Origin: Parabacteroides distasonis
GTDB taxonomy: Bacteria; Bacteroidota; Bacteroidia; Bacteroidales; Tannerellaceae
Direction of reading: 5' to 3'
Assembly (NCBI GenBank): GCA_021531775.1
Contig: JAFBIU010000033.1
Coordinates: 1-34,030, forward strand
DNA: 34,030 nucleotides
Part shown: piece after piece, positions 1 to 8,885 of the stretch
How the letters are laid out: every line of letters starts with the position of its first letter
Numbering within the stretch: position 1 is the stretch's first letter
Made by a program: the position numbers and the translations under genes
Notes under the pieces: model-generated
What the model saw: only the letters and a program-made list of their open reading frames with translations
Told to the model about the DNA's origin: nothing
Database searches by the model: none

Positions 1-1
1 A

Positions 2-112
2 CCGGCAATGGGCAACCAGATGATCAATTATTCCGTTTACATGCTGAGCAATCAGATGAACAAGGACGAAGCCTCCAAGGCGTATGCCAAGGCACTGACA
101 GCGCAGGTCTGA
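2..112 (+). CDS. C-terminal fragment of an unrecognised protein
   Basis: An open frame enters from the left edge and ends with TGA at 110-112, giving 36 visible residues that end in KALTAQV. The composition (Asn, Gln, Met, Lys, Ala) fits a soluble helical tail. I do not recognise the family. A strong inverted repeat follows 12 bases after the stop, which supports this being a real gene end. Confidence 0.5.
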   Translation, partial: PAMGNQMINYSVYMLSNQMNKDEASKAYAKALTAQV

Positions 113-124
113 CCTGTTCATATC

Positions 125-185
125 GCGATAGTGGTGCGAAATGTGTCCAAAAAAGAGAGATTCCGCACCACTATCGCCTATTTTT
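125..185 (+). terminator. Rho-independent-like terminator after the first gene
   Basis: A perfect 14-bp inverted repeat (125-138 pairs with 164-177) is followed by a T run at 181-185. The loop of 25 bases is long, but the position just after a stop codon fits transcription termination. Confidence 0.6.
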
Positions 186-198
186 GGAAGAAAAGCCC

Positions 199-206
199 TA
201 TCTTTG
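199..206 (+). promoter_or_regulatory. Candidate Bacteroidetes -7 promoter element (TATCTTTG)
   Basis: TATCTTTG matches the TAnnTTTG -7 consensus of the Bacteroidetes primary sigma factor. It lies 40 bases upstream of the ATG at 246 and just after the preceding terminator. No clear TTTG -33 element is seen at the right distance. Confidence 0.45.
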
Positions 207-245
207 CCAAATCCTAATTATACAATGTAAACCAAAGAAAGTGTT

Positions 246-1679
246 ATGCCGCAACCTATTATTGGAAGACGTTTGGAAAAGGAATTGTTGATGGATTGTG
301 TCAATTCGTCAAAACCGGAGTTTGTAGCCATTTATGGACGTAGACGTGTAGGTAAAACTTTCCTGGTAAAACAATTGCTGGGGAATGTATTCTGTTTCTA
401 CATGACTGGTGTTTATGAATGTCCAAGGTCGGAACTAATGGCCTACTTTCAAGAGCAGTTGTTGGCCTATTCCGGTGAAAAGAGACCAAAACCCAAGTCT
501 TGGTTTGAAGCATTTTCGCAATTGAGAGACTATCTTTGTAAGTTGCCAGCAGACAGACCATCTGTCGTATTTATCGATGAACTGCCTTGGTTTGACACGC
601 CTAAATCCAATTTTCTGCGTGCCCTTGACCTGTTTTGGAATGGGTGGGCATCGGAAAGAGACAATATGAAACTCATCGTCTGTGGTTCGGCTACGACATG
701 GATGACAGGAAAATTGTTGGGAGACAGGGGTGGATTACATAATCGGGTAACGCGTAAACTGTATCTTGCCCCGTTCACATTGGGTGAGACAGCTGAATTC
801 TTAAAGAGTAAAGGGGTAGAATGGAATCAACATCAGATAGCCGAATGTTATATGATCATGGGCGGTACCCCCTATTATTTAGATATGATCGACAAGTCAT
901 TAGGGTTACCTGCCAACATTGACAGACTGTTTTTTGAAGAGGGTGCCGAACTGTCCAAAGAGTATAACGTGTTGTTTCGATCCCTGTTTAAGGATGCCTC
1001 TATGTATCGTCGTATCGTGGAACAGTTGGCCAAAAAGGCCATGGGCATGACACGTGAACAACTGACGTCTGCCATCAAGATGTCGGCAGGAGGCAAGCTG
1101 ACAGAAGCCTTGGATAATCTCGTGTCGTGTGATTTCCTACGTAAATACACTATTTTCGGTAGCACTACAAAGGGCTCCATTTATCAGTTGACAGATCTTT
1201 ATACGTTGTTCTATCTACATTGGGTAAAAGACCGTGTTGTTCACGACGAAACCCGATGGAGCAACTCGATTGATTCGCCCACGCACAGAGCCTGGAGCGG
1301 ATATGCCTTTGAACAACTGTGTCTGCATCATATCAGTGGAATCAAACAACGGCTTGGCATTTCGGGGGTGGCTACCAGCGTTTCGTCATGGGTTCAGAAG
1401 GCAGATAAAGAAAAGGGGATAGCAGGAGCACAGATTGACCTGATTCTTGACCGGCGTGACCAAATTGTCAACCTCTGCGAGATCAAGTATTCGTTGAACC
1501 CATACGAGATCACTCCTTCCTATCTGGCCAAGTTGATTGAGCGAAGAGAAGCGTTTCGCCAGGCGACCTCTACTTCGAAAGCTATCCATCTCACTCTGAT
1601 CACATCGAACGGATTGAAGCGGAATGCACAAGCCGAGATGATACAAAGCCAAGTGACATTGGAAGATTTGTTTGTCTAA
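246..1679 (+). CDS. ATP-binding protein, AAA ATPase plus DUF234 nuclease-like C-terminus
   Basis: The 477-residue protein has an N-terminal P-loop ATPase domain: Walker A GRRRVGKT at residues 31-38 and Walker B VVFIDE ending at D111-E112, then a CGSATTW sensor-like stretch. The C-terminal part (about 350-470) has the DUF234 pattern with a QIDLILDR...CEIKYS core that resembles a PD-(D/E)XK nuclease active site. Archaeal and bacterial members of this family are widespread, multicopy and of unclear function, possibly linked to mobile DNA or defence. The gene stands alone between a terminator and a convergent hsp20. The family is clear; the cellular role is unknown. Confidence 0.85.
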   Translation: MPQPIIGRRLEKELLMDCVNSSKPEFVAIYGRRRVGKTFLVKQLLGNVFCFYMTGVYECPRSELMAYFQEQLLAYSGEKRPKPKSWFEAFSQLRDYLCKLPADRPSVVFIDELPWFDTPKSNFLRALDLFWNGWASERDNMKLIVCGSATTWMTGKLLGDRGGLHNRVTRKLYLAPFTLGETAEFLKSKGVEWNQHQIAECYMIMGGTPYYLDMIDKSLGLPANIDRLFFEEGAELSKEYNVLFRSLFKDASMYRRIVEQLAKKAMGMTREQLTSAIKMSAGGKLTEALDNLVSCDFLRKYTIFGSTTKGSIYQLTDLYTLFYLHWVKDRVVHDETRWSNSIDSPTHRAWSGYAFEQLCLHHISGIKQRLGISGVATSVSSWVQKADKEKGIAGAQIDLILDRRDQIVNLCEIKYSLNPYEITPSYLAKLIERREAFRQATSTSKAIHLTLITSNGLKRNAQAEMIQSQVTLEDLFV

Positions 1680-1701
1680 GGGTCACATCAAGATGCCATA
1701 G

Positions 1702-1741
1702 AAAAAAAAGCCTCTCCCGGTTTTCATCGGGAAAGGCTTTT
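1702..1741. terminator. Bidirectional terminator between the ATPase gene and hsp20
   Basis: AAAAGCCTCTCCCG and CGGGAAAGGCTTTT form a stem with a short TTTTCAT-type loop. It has an A run on the left and T run on the right, so it can serve both the plus-strand ATPase gene and the minus-strand hsp20 gene, which converge here. Confidence 0.8.
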
Positions 1742-1798
1742 GTGTTATACAATCAGAGACGTTCTCCACCCAAAAGAGGGTATGAACAACCCACTCTC

Positions 1799-2245
1799 TT
1801 ACTGGATCTCAATGCTACGGTTCACTTTGGCCTTCTGTTCCGGAGTCTCCTTCGGCAACGTAACGGTCAAGACACCATCATTGACATTGGCTGCAATCTT
1901 TTCCTTATCCACATTGTCAGGCAGGACAAAAGACTGTTCGAACTTCGTATAAGAGAATTCGCGGCGCAAGTATTTCTTGTTGTTCTGATCCTCTTCGTTG
2001 TTCTCGGTCTTTTTCTCCATATTGATAACCAATTCATTGTCTTCGCTCAAATGAACGTTGAAATCCTCCTTGGTCATACCCGGAGCAGCTACTTCCAGTT
2101 TATATTCCTGATCATCTTCTGTCACGTTGATGGCCGGAGCCGTTGTGTGTGAACGTACGACCCAATCATTGTCGAAGAAATCATTGAAGAAACTCGGAAT
2201 CCAATTCTGATTGTAATTGTTGTTGTACTTTCTAATCTGTGACAT
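1799..2245 (-). CDS. Small heat-shock protein, Hsp20/alpha-crystallin family
   Basis: The 148-residue protein is a cytoplasmic ATP-independent holdase chaperone. It has the alpha-crystallin domain from about residue 38 to 140, with the AAPGMTKEDF strand and the hallmark GVLTVTLPK motif near the end. The C-terminal I-E-I tripeptide is the usual I-x-I oligomerisation motif. The N-terminal 35 residues are rich in Asn, Phe and Trp, as in other Bacteroidetes Hsp20 proteins. A TAGGAG ribosome-binding site lies about 10 bases before the ATG. The gene is monocistronic and preceded by an unusual direct repeat at 2383-2451 that may be part of its control region. Confidence 0.93.
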   Translation of the reverse strand: MSQIRKYNNNYNQNWIPSFFNDFFDNDWVVRSHTTAPAINVTEDDQEYKLEVAAPGMTKEDFNVHLSEDNELVINMEKKTENNEEDQNNKKYLRREFSYTKFEQSFVLPDNVDKEKIAANVNDGVLTVTLPKETPEQKAKVNRSIEIQ

Positions 2246-2382
2246 AATTCAAATCTCCTATTTTTAATTGTTCTTTAATCATTCAATATCGTTGAACTCC
2301 TTCTGCCTTTCGGCTTCCGTTGTTCGCTTAGAGTCTTGCAAAGGGTATGCCTTCCGCCGCACGAGGTGGAAACAAACAGAAG

Positions 2383-2451
2383 GGATTTAAACCTGTGCAA
2401 ACTTCATTAATCACCCACCTGACGGATTTAAATCTATGCAAACTTCGTTGA
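2383..2451. repeat. Two 28-bp direct repeats in the hsp20/DUF4838 intergenic region
   Basis: The stretches 2383-2410 and 2424-2451 are near copies, both starting GGATTTAAA and containing TGCAAACTTC, with a 41-base period. On the minus strand both contain GAAGTTTGCA, close to the TAnnTTTG -7 consensus, about 140-200 bases upstream of hsp20. The rest of 2246-2558 has no gene that I can support. Confidence 0.6.
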
Positions 2452-2609
2452 ACATTCAGCCCAGCAAACAGCTGACAGACAATGTAAAATTGACAGTTTC
2501 AAACCGGACAATTTGTCCACATTTATTAAATTCCTCAGCTATAGCCAACTGATTCTAAGAACATCATGAGAATCCAGCCTTCCGCTATCGTCAGTCGCAA
2601 AACTATTCC

Positions 2610-4313
2610 ATGAGTAGCGATCCGCTCTACCGATTATGGTTCCGTCTGGAAGAGCCGAAAGAGGAATTTGCCGGAGGTATGTGGGTACACACCTTCAATC
2701 GGATCCTCCCCTCCGACCGTTTCGGAGAGAGCCATCCCGAATACTATTCTTTTATTAATGGTAAACGACGGCCTGGAAATGCCAGTCAATGGTGTCTGAC
2801 CAATCCAGAGGTCTTTGAGGCAGCAGCTGCCCAAATCGACTCCATCTTTCGGGCCAATCCCGGCCAGACCATGATTTCGGTCAGCCAGAACGACGGAAAC
2901 TTCACCAATTGCCATTGTCCCGCCTGCGAACAGGTCGATCAGGAAGAGGGGGCCCTGTCCGGCAACTTCATCCGGTTTATGAACAAGCTGGCCGAACGTT
3001 TCCCTGACAAACAGTTCAGTACCTTGGCCTACCTGTTCACGATGCACCCGCCGAAGCATGTCAAGCCTTTGCCAAACGTAAACATCATGCTGTGCGACAT
3101 CGACTGTAAACGGGAGGTACCCCTCACCGACAACGCTTCGGGACGTGACTTTGTCAAGGCCCTGGAGGGCTGGAGCCGTATTTCCGACAACATCTTCGTG
3201 TGGGACTATGGTATCAATTTCGATAATTACCTGGCACCTTTCCCGAACTTCCACATTTTGCAAAAGAACATCCAGTTGTTCAAGAAGAACCATGTGACCA
3301 TGCACTTCTCACAGATTGCCAGTTCGCGGGGAGGCGACTTTGCCGAGATGCGCACCTACATGGTCAGCAAACTGATGTGGAATCCCTACCTTGATTGCGA
3401 TTCGCTCATGCAGTCCTTCATGCAGGGCTATTATGGTCCGGCGGCTCGCTATCTCTATCAATACGAAAAAATGCTGGAGGGAGCCCTGCTGGCCAGTGGC
3501 AAGGATCTGTGGATCTACGATTCACCCGTGACACACAAAGACGGGATGCTGAATGCCAACTGCCTGAAAGCATACAACGAACTCTTCGATCAGGCTGAGG
3601 CTGCCGTAGCCAACGAGCCCAAATACCTCGATCGCGTGCGTCTGTCCCGTTTACCGCTACAATATTCCGCCTTGGAGATTGCCCGTGCCACCGGTATTCA
3701 AGACCGGGAGGATATTGCCCGTCAACTGGATCTCTTTGAGAGCCGCGTTAAAGCGTACAACGTGCCGACCGTGAACGAACGCAACAACAGCCCAGTGGAT
3801 TATTGCCAGCTCTACCGTACCCGCTACTTAGTGCCGCGTGGAAACAATTTGGCAGCCGGTATGCCGGTCCGTTTCCAGGAAGAGCCGTCAGGTAAGTATG
3901 CCAACATGGGTGCCTCCGCACTGACTGATGGACTGTATGGAGGTACCACCTTCGTAGAGTCATGGGTAGGCTGGGAAGGCAAAAATGCCGATTGGGTAGT
4001 CGATTTAGGAGCTGTGAAACCGATCCACAGCGTCAGCATCGACTGCCTGCATCAGTTGGGAGCCTGGATTCTCTTGCCCAAAGGGGTCAAGTACAGCATC
4101 TCGACAGACGGTATCAACTTCACGCCCTATGGGGAGTATTACCGACCTGAAGACCGGGATCCCAGTGTCAAGTTTGTCGAGTTCAAGGTGGAACAAGCAG
4201 CCCAAGCCCGGTATATCCGAGCCGAGGTGGAAGGCACCATCGAATGTCCCTCCTGGCACTACGGTGTAGGCCATGCCTCCTGGTTTTTCATCGATGAACT
4301 GGTGGTTGAATGA
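2610..4313 (+). CDS. DUF4838 family protein with F5/8-type C domain, 5'-truncated (probable pseudogene)
   Basis: The open frame of 567 residues matches the DUF4838 family of presumed glycan-active proteins: GGMWVHTFNRILP, the HPEYYSFINGKR motif and a CHCPAC cluster in the first 120 residues. A C-terminal discoidin/F5-8-type (CBM32-like) sugar-binding domain covers about 430-567. Family members normally start with a signal peptide and an extra N-terminal domain; neither is present. The same frame is open back to 2559 and reads ENPAFRYRQ, which looks like family sequence upstream of the ATG, until a TAA at 2556-2558. The gene therefore appears to have lost its 5' part. No promoter is visible. 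It could still yield a cytoplasmic fragment, but a decayed gene is more likely. Confidence 0.75.
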   Translation: MSSDPLYRLWFRLEEPKEEFAGGMWVHTFNRILPSDRFGESHPEYYSFINGKRRPGNASQWCLTNPEVFEAAAAQIDSIFRANPGQTMISVSQNDGNFTNCHCPACEQVDQEEGALSGNFIRFMNKLAERFPDKQFSTLAYLFTMHPPKHVKPLPNVNIMLCDIDCKREVPLTDNASGRDFVKALEGWSRISDNIFVWDYGINFDNYLAPFPNFHILQKNIQLFKKNHVTMHFSQIASSRGGDFAEMRTYMVSKLMWNPYLDCDSLMQSFMQGYYGPAARYLYQYEKMLEGALLASGKDLWIYDSPVTHKDGMLNANCLKAYNELFDQAEAAVANEPKYLDRVRLSRLPLQYSALEIARATGIQDREDIARQLDLFESRVKAYNVPTVNERNNSPVDYCQLYRTRYLVPRGNNLAAGMPVRFQEEPSGKYANMGASALTDGLYGGTTFVESWVGWEGKNADWVVDLGAVKPIHSVSIDCLHQLGAWILLPKGVKYSISTDGINFTPYGEYYRPEDRDPSVKFVEFKVEQAAQARYIRAEVEGTIECPSWHYGVGHASWFFIDELVVE

Positions 4314-4323
4314 AAAGAATGAT

Positions 4324-4331
4324 TACTTTTG
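4324..4331 (+). promoter_or_regulatory. Candidate -7 promoter element (TACTTTTG) for the bio operon leader
   Basis: TACTTTTG fits TAnnTTTG and lies 23 bases before the ATG of the leader ORF. I see no other Bacteroidetes-type -7 element between here and bioB, so this may be the operon promoter. A -33 TTTG at ideal spacing is absent; a GTTG lies at 4305-4308. Confidence 0.5.
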
Positions 4332-4353
4332 CAGGCGAAAATAAAGACAATTG

Positions 4354-4806
4354 ATGGTACAGATTTCCGAGATCAAGCACAGACAGCATCCTGCTGGGGT
4401 TCATACCCAGCCTGCCCGCCCCTCTGCCATTCGTTTTTGCAGATGGAGCCGGAAGAGTTATGCTGCATTTGTCAGCCAGAAAAGGGAAATCATCATTGGC
4501 CAACTGGCCATTGCCATCGCAGATCGGATGCAGCAGAAACAGTTGTCTCTGCATACCGGTATCCGCTTGTCGCAAGGAGATAGCCGCGAACAACTGCAAG
4601 CATGGGAACAGGATCGAGAGCGATCGGAAGAGCTTTTCTCACTCCTCCCGGTAAACGGCTACCTGTGCAACCTCCTGTTCACAAGCGATGAAACGGCTTG
4701 TCCTGCATGGGCATGTCTGTATGTGAAGAATCTACCCAGGCGAGATGAATCCGAAAGGATACATCCCGCCTTTTTTTATACACTCAAATACACACAACGC
4801 GTATGA
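4354..4806 (+). CDS. Putative leader protein upstream of bioB, WSRKxYAAF motif
   Basis: The frame from ATG 4354 gives 150 residues. Residues 28-60 or so read as a compact motif, [12 protein letters not shown] followed by [14 protein letters not shown]. From memory, similar RWSRKxYAxFxS...VxIGxL stretches occur in short ORFs and in the N-termini of TonB receptors at Bacteroidetes vitamin and metal loci; I could not verify this. The last third looks less protein-like and runs through a strong terminator hairpin at 4739-4777. The stop TGA at 4804-4806 overlaps the bioB ATG, so the two could be translationally coupled. It may be a regulatory leader, or only its first half may be real. Function unknown. 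Confidence 0.45.
   Translation: MVQISEIKHRQHPAGVHTQPARPSAIRFCRWSRKSYAAFVSQKREIIIGQLAIAIADRMQQKQLSLHTGIRLSQGDSREQLQAWEQDRERSEELFSLLPVNGYLCNLLFTSDETACPAWACLYVKNLPRRDESERIHPAFFYTLKYTQRV
4739..4777 (+). terminator. Intrinsic terminator 25 bases upstream of bioB; possible attenuator
   Basis: GGCGAGATGAATCC and GGATACATCCCGCC pair over 12 bp with two single mismatches and a GAAA tetraloop, followed by seven T residues at 4771-4777. It sits between the likely operon promoter (4324-4331) and bioB, inside the leader ORF. Such a terminator would block bio expression unless it is read through, so it may be a control point rather than a simple gene end. Confidence 0.75.
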
Positions 4807-5789
4807 TCACAATAGAAACAATCATCCAACGGCTGACCGAAGGGGGCCAGCTCACAGCGGACGAGGCGATCCAATTGGCCAACCATCCGGATAAAGAGGC
4901 ACTGTATGAAGCTGCCCACCGGATCACCCATCTGTTCATGGGCAACAAATTCGACACCTGCTCCATCATCAATGCCAAGAGCGGCAACTGCAGTGAAGAC
5001 TGCAAATGGTGTGCCCAGTCGAGCCACTATACGACGCAGGTGCAGCTCTACCCCTTGGTATCTACGGCAGAATGTGTGCGCCATGCAGTCTATAACCGCA
5101 AACAGGGTATTGGCCGGTTTGCCTTAGTTACCAGCGGTAAACGTTTGTCCAGTCCGGAGATCGGACGGATCACCGATACGGTCCGCACCATCAAGCAGCA
5201 ATGCGACATCAAATGCTGTGCCTCGATGGGATTGTTGAATCGCGAGCAACTCCAACAGCTGTTTGACAGTGGCGTAGAGAATTACCATTGCAACATCGAG
5301 ACCGCCCCCTCCTATTTCGGAAAGCTCTGTACCACCCATACCATTGCGCAAAAGATGGAGACCATCCGTACCGCCCGGGAGATTGGATTCCGGATCTGCT
5401 GCGGAGGCATCATCGGTATGGGCGAGAGCATGGAACAACGGATCGAGATGGCCTGTTTCCTACGTGAGGCTGAGGTACACTCCATCCCCATCAACCTGCT
5501 GCATCCGATTCCGGGTACGCCTTTACAGGAACAAGTACACCTCTCCGAAGAGGAATGGCTCACCACCATTGCCCTGTTCCGACTGATCAACCCGACAGCT
5601 TATCTACGCTTCTCAGGTGGACGGGCACAACTCAGCGAGGAGTTGCAACGCAAATCGTTGTATGTCGGTATCAATGCCGCCATCATCGGTGACCTGCTGA
5701 CCACCATCGGAAGCCAGGTAGAGACAGATAAACGCCTCTTCTGTGAAGCAGGCTATTCACTCACGGAACAAACAGACTGGAAAGGATGA
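4803..5789 (+). CDS. bioB: Biotin synthase
   Basis: This radical SAM enzyme inserts sulfur into dethiobiotin, the last step of biotin synthesis. The 328-residue protein has the radical SAM cluster motif CxxxCxxC at C63, C67 and C70, preceded by [14 protein letters not shown], and conserved later blocks such as [13 protein letters not shown] and [11 protein letters not shown]. Length is normal for BioB. It is the first enzyme gene of a bioBAFGCD operon; its ATG overlaps the stop of the leader ORF, and its stop overlaps the bioA start (ATGA). Confidence 0.97.
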   Translation: MITIETIIQRLTEGGQLTADEAIQLANHPDKEALYEAAHRITHLFMGNKFDTCSIINAKSGNCSEDCKWCAQSSHYTTQVQLYPLVSTAECVRHAVYNRKQGIGRFALVTSGKRLSSPEIGRITDTVRTIKQQCDIKCCASMGLLNREQLQQLFDSGVENYHCNIETAPSYFGKLCTTHTIAQKMETIRTAREIGFRICCGGIIGMGESMEQRIEMACFLREAEVHSIPINLLHPIPGTPLQEQVHLSEEEWLTTIALFRLINPTAYLRFSGGRAQLSEELQRKSLYVGINAAIIGDLLTTIGSQVETDKRLFCEAGYSLTEQTDWKG

Positions 5790-7081
5790 ACACGACCACT
5801 TTGCTTCAATTTGACCGGGATCACCTGTGGCATCCCTACACCTCCACCATCGATCCGTTACCGGTCTATCCCGTTGCCAAGGCAGAAGGGGTGACGATCA
5901 CATTAGCGGACGGAACCGAACTCATCGACGGCATGTCCTCCTGGTGGGCAGCGGTCCATGGGTACAACCATCCCGTCCTCAATGCGGCTGCCGAAAAGCA
6001 ACTGAAACGGATGAGTCACATCATGTTCGGGGGACTTACCCACGAGCCGGCTGTTGAATTGGCCCAAAAACTATTGCCTCTGCTTCCTCCCTCCATGGAC
6101 AAGATCTTTTATGCAGATAGTGGTTCAGTGGCCGTGGAGGTGGCACTCAAGATGGCCATTCAATATTGGCAGTCCCAAGGCAAACCGGAGAAACATCACT
6201 TCGCAACCATCCGAAGCGGCTACCATGGAGACACGTGGCACGCCATGTCGGTCTGTGACCCTGTAACCGGTATGCACGGACTCTTTTCCGGCAGTCTGCC
6301 TGTCCAATATTTCCTGCCTCAACCAGCTGTCAAATTCGACGAGCCTTGGCGGGAAGAGGCCATCCGTCCGTTGGAGGCGTTGCTCCAAGAGAAGGGATCG
6401 GAGATTGCCGCCCTGATTTTGGAACCGATCGTCCAGGGAGCCGGAGGCATGTATTTTTATTCACCTACCTATTTAGTACGGGCCCGTGAACTCTGTCAAC
6501 GTTACCACGTGTTGCTCATCTTCGACGAGATTGCCACCGGCTTTGGCCGTACCGGAAAGCTCTTTGCCTGGGAGCATGCCGGTGTGGAACCGGACATCAT
6601 GTGCATCGGCAAAGCCTTGACGGGTGGATACCTGACACTCTCCGCAACCATCACGACCCAGCCCATTGCCGATACCATCTGCAGTGGAGAAGCAGGATGC
6701 TTCATGCACGGTCCCACCTTCATGGGTAATCCATTGGCCTGTGCCATTGCCTCCGCATCCCTCTCCCTCCTGATCGAGAGTGACTGGCAGGCCAACGTGC
6801 AACGCATCGAACAGCAACTGAGAAGGGAGTTGGCACCCGCTGCCGAATTAGCACAGGTTGCCGAGGTGCGCGTGTTGGGTGCCATCGGTGTGATTGAGAT
6901 GCGTCAGCCCGTTTGCATGGCCACGCTACAGAAACAGTTTGTAGAAGCTGGAATCTGGGTCCGTCCCTTCGGACGATTGGTCTATCTCATGCCACCCTTC
7001 ATCATCCGGGAGCAGGAGCTGACCCGGCTGACCAGCGGACTACTGCGTGTATTAACTTCAAACGAACAGAAACAGGTATGA
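5786..7081 (+). CDS. bioA: Adenosylmethionine-8-amino-7-oxononanoate aminotransferase
   Basis: This PLP enzyme transfers an amino group from S-adenosylmethionine to KAPA, giving DAPA. The 431-residue protein shows the [13 protein letters not shown] block at 51-63, the PLP-binding [12 protein letters not shown] stretch with D247, and the Schiff-base lysine K276 in [10 protein letters not shown]. These positions are close to those of the E. coli enzyme. ATGA overlaps couple it to bioB upstream and bioF downstream. Confidence 0.97.
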   Translation: MNTTTLLQFDRDHLWHPYTSTIDPLPVYPVAKAEGVTITLADGTELIDGMSSWWAAVHGYNHPVLNAAAEKQLKRMSHIMFGGLTHEPAVELAQKLLPLLPPSMDKIFYADSGSVAVEVALKMAIQYWQSQGKPEKHHFATIRSGYHGDTWHAMSVCDPVTGMHGLFSGSLPVQYFLPQPAVKFDEPWREEAIRPLEALLQEKGSEIAALILEPIVQGAGGMYFYSPTYLVRARELCQRYHVLLIFDEIATGFGRTGKLFAWEHAGVEPDIMCIGKALTGGYLTLSATITTQPIADTICSGEAGCFMHGPTFMGNPLACAIASASLSLLIESDWQANVQRIEQQLRRELAPAAELAQVAEVRVLGAIGVIEMRQPVCMATLQKQFVEAGIWVRPFGRLVYLMPPFIIREQELTRLTSGLLRVLTSNEQKQV

Positions 7082-8229
7082 ACTATCAACAAGCCTTACA
7101 AGAACTGGAAAAGTCGGGCAATCGGAGAAGCCTGCCTGACGTTACACACGTCAGTCGGTTTATCGAACGCGACGGCAGACAGATGCTCAACCTCTCTTCC
7201 AACGATTATTTGGGACTGGCTACCCGTCCGGCGTTGCAAGAGGCCTTCTTAGCCAGCGAAGCGGCTCGACAGTGGCCCCTCTCCTCCTCGTCCTCCCGAC
7301 TCTTGACCGGAAACTTTTCGGTCTATACAGACTTTGAACGTCGTATCGCAGCCGATTTCGGACGAGAGTCGGCCCTGCTCTTCAACAGTGGTTATCATAC
7401 CAACAATGGAATCCTCCCGGCCTTGGCCGACAAACGGACACTGATCCTGGCCGACAAGCTGGTCCATGCCAGTCTGATCGATGGTATCCGGCTGAGCGAC
7501 GCTCCCTTTCTACGTTATCGGCACAACGACTATACACAACTGGAACGGATAGTGGCCAAGCAGGCCTCCCAGTACGAGACCATCATCTTGGTGACGGAGA
7601 GCATCTTCAGCATGGACGGTGATGTGACTGACCTGCCGCGATTGGTCGATCTCAAACGCCACTATCCACAACTGATGCTGTATGTAGATGAAGCGCATGC
7701 CATCGGTGTGCGGGGTGAACGGGGATTGGGAGTTGCGGAAGAGTGTGGTTGTATCGGAGAGATCGACCTGTTGGTCGGTACGTTCGGCAAGGCATTGGCC
7801 TCCATGGGAGCCTATGTGGTCTGTAGCGAAGTGATTCGTTCCTACCTGATCAACAAAATGCGCCCGTTGATTTTCAGCACCGCCCTCCCTCCCCTGCAAA
7901 TGGCCTGGACCCAATTTCTGTGGGAACAATTGCCCACCTGGCAATCGGAACGGGAACGGCTGCATCGCATGAGCCGGCAACTGGCTCAGGCCTTGCAGGG
8001 TCGCGGAGGTGAAATCAGTGAGAGTCATATCATCCCCTTCCTGATCGGCGATAGTCGGGACTGCATCGTCCAGGCGGAACAGTTGCAACGGAAGGGATTC
8101 TACTGCCTACCGGTCCGTCCGCCAACGGTTCCTCAAGGGACATCCCGTATTCGTTTTTCCTTAACAGCGGCTATCCAACCCGCAGAGGTGGAACGGCTGA
8201 TTCAAGCGATTCAGGAGGAGGTACGATGA
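7078..8229 (+). CDS. bioF: 8-amino-7-oxononanoate synthase
   Basis: This PLP-dependent alpha-oxoamine synthase condenses pimeloyl-ACP (or -CoA) with L-alanine. The 383-residue protein has [11 protein letters not shown] at 38-48, the [11 protein letters not shown] block near 69-79, YVDEAHAIG with D204 and H207, and the PLP lysine K238 in [11 protein letters not shown]. The frame is open upstream to 6913 within bioA, but the ATG at 7078 gives the normal N-terminus and an ATGA overlap with the bioA stop. Confidence 0.96.
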   Translation: MNYQQALQELEKSGNRRSLPDVTHVSRFIERDGRQMLNLSSNDYLGLATRPALQEAFLASEAARQWPLSSSSSRLLTGNFSVYTDFERRIAADFGRESALLFNSGYHTNNGILPALADKRTLILADKLVHASLIDGIRLSDAPFLRYRHNDYTQLERIVAKQASQYETIILVTESIFSMDGDVTDLPRLVDLKRHYPQLMLYVDEAHAIGVRGERGLGVAEECGCIGEIDLLVGTFGKALASMGAYVVCSEVIRSYLINKMRPLIFSTALPPLQMAWTQFLWEQLPTWQSERERLHRMSRQLAQALQGRGGEISESHIIPFLIGDSRDCIVQAEQLQRKGFYCLPVRPPTVPQGTSRIRFSLTAAIQPAEVERLIQAIQEEVR

Positions 8230-8885
8230 AGATTTGTCAACTACAGCAACAGGCTGGTAGGACACTCTACCTGATTCTCAACGGTTGGTCTGCCTCGCCG
8301 GAACTGTTCAACCAGCTGCCTCTTCCGGAGGGGGCTGATGTATGGGTGGCGTACGATTACCGGGATTTGACCTTCCCGGAATCGTTGGCTGGATTTGAAG
8401 AGGTCCATTTGATCGCCTGGTCGTTAGGTGTCTGGGTAGCTACGACCCTTTGGGGCTCAACCGAATCCTTCACCTCGACAACGGCCATCAACGGTACACC
8501 CTTCCCGATCCATGATACCTGGGGAATCCCACCTGCCATTTTCGAAGGGACACTCCAACATTTGGATGCCGATGGTTTCCGCCGGTTCGACCGCCGGATG
8601 TGTGGTGACCGCAACACCTGGCAACGATACCAGCAGTTACCATCGAGACCCGATGTGGAGAAAGCTACCGAGTTACAGGCTCTCTATCAGGCCATCCAAT
8701 CCACTCCGATGGATCCCATCAAGGCCGCCTGTTTTTGGAATCGGGCCATCATCAGCCAATCGGATTTGATTGTCCCGACAGCCCATCAGCAGGCCTATTG
8801 GCACGGCAAAGCAACGATCGAGTCCCTAGAGGCACCCCATCTGCCCTTTTTCCAACCCGCATTACAAACAGGCTTATGGAAGTAG
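8226..8885 (+). CDS. bioG: Pimeloyl-ACP methyl ester esterase BioG (DUF452)
   Basis: BioG is the gatekeeper esterase that removes the methyl ester from pimeloyl-ACP methyl ester so that chain extension stops and BioF can act; it replaces BioH in many bacteria. The 219-residue alpha/beta-hydrolase has the nucleophile S66 in AWSLGVW, an N-terminal LILNGWSASP strand, and plausible triad partners D180 (SQSDLIVP) and H205 (EAPHLPFF). Its place between bioF and bioC is typical for Bacteroidetes. It overlaps bioF by 4 bases and bioC by 10. Confidence 0.93.
   Translation: MKICQLQQQAGRTLYLILNGWSASPELFNQLPLPEGADVWVAYDYRDLTFPESLAGFEEVHLIAWSLGVWVATTLWGSTESFTSTTAINGTPFPIHDTWGIPPAIFEGTLQHLDADGFRRFDRRMCGDRNTWQRYQQLPSRPDVEKATELQALYQAIQSTPMDPIKAACFWNRAIISQSDLIVPTAHQQAYWHGKATIESLEAPHLPFFQPALQTGLWK

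Noticed and set aside
4314-4802. BirA-type biotin operator before the bio operon
   Set aside because: No GTAAACC/GGTTTAC-like palindrome was found by eye in this stretch.
6913-7077. Longer start for bioF
   Set aside because: The extra 55 codons lie inside bioA in another frame; the ATG at 7078 gives the family N-terminus and an ATGA overlap. The same reasoning applies to the upstream extensions of bioC, mutA, the M61 gene and istA.
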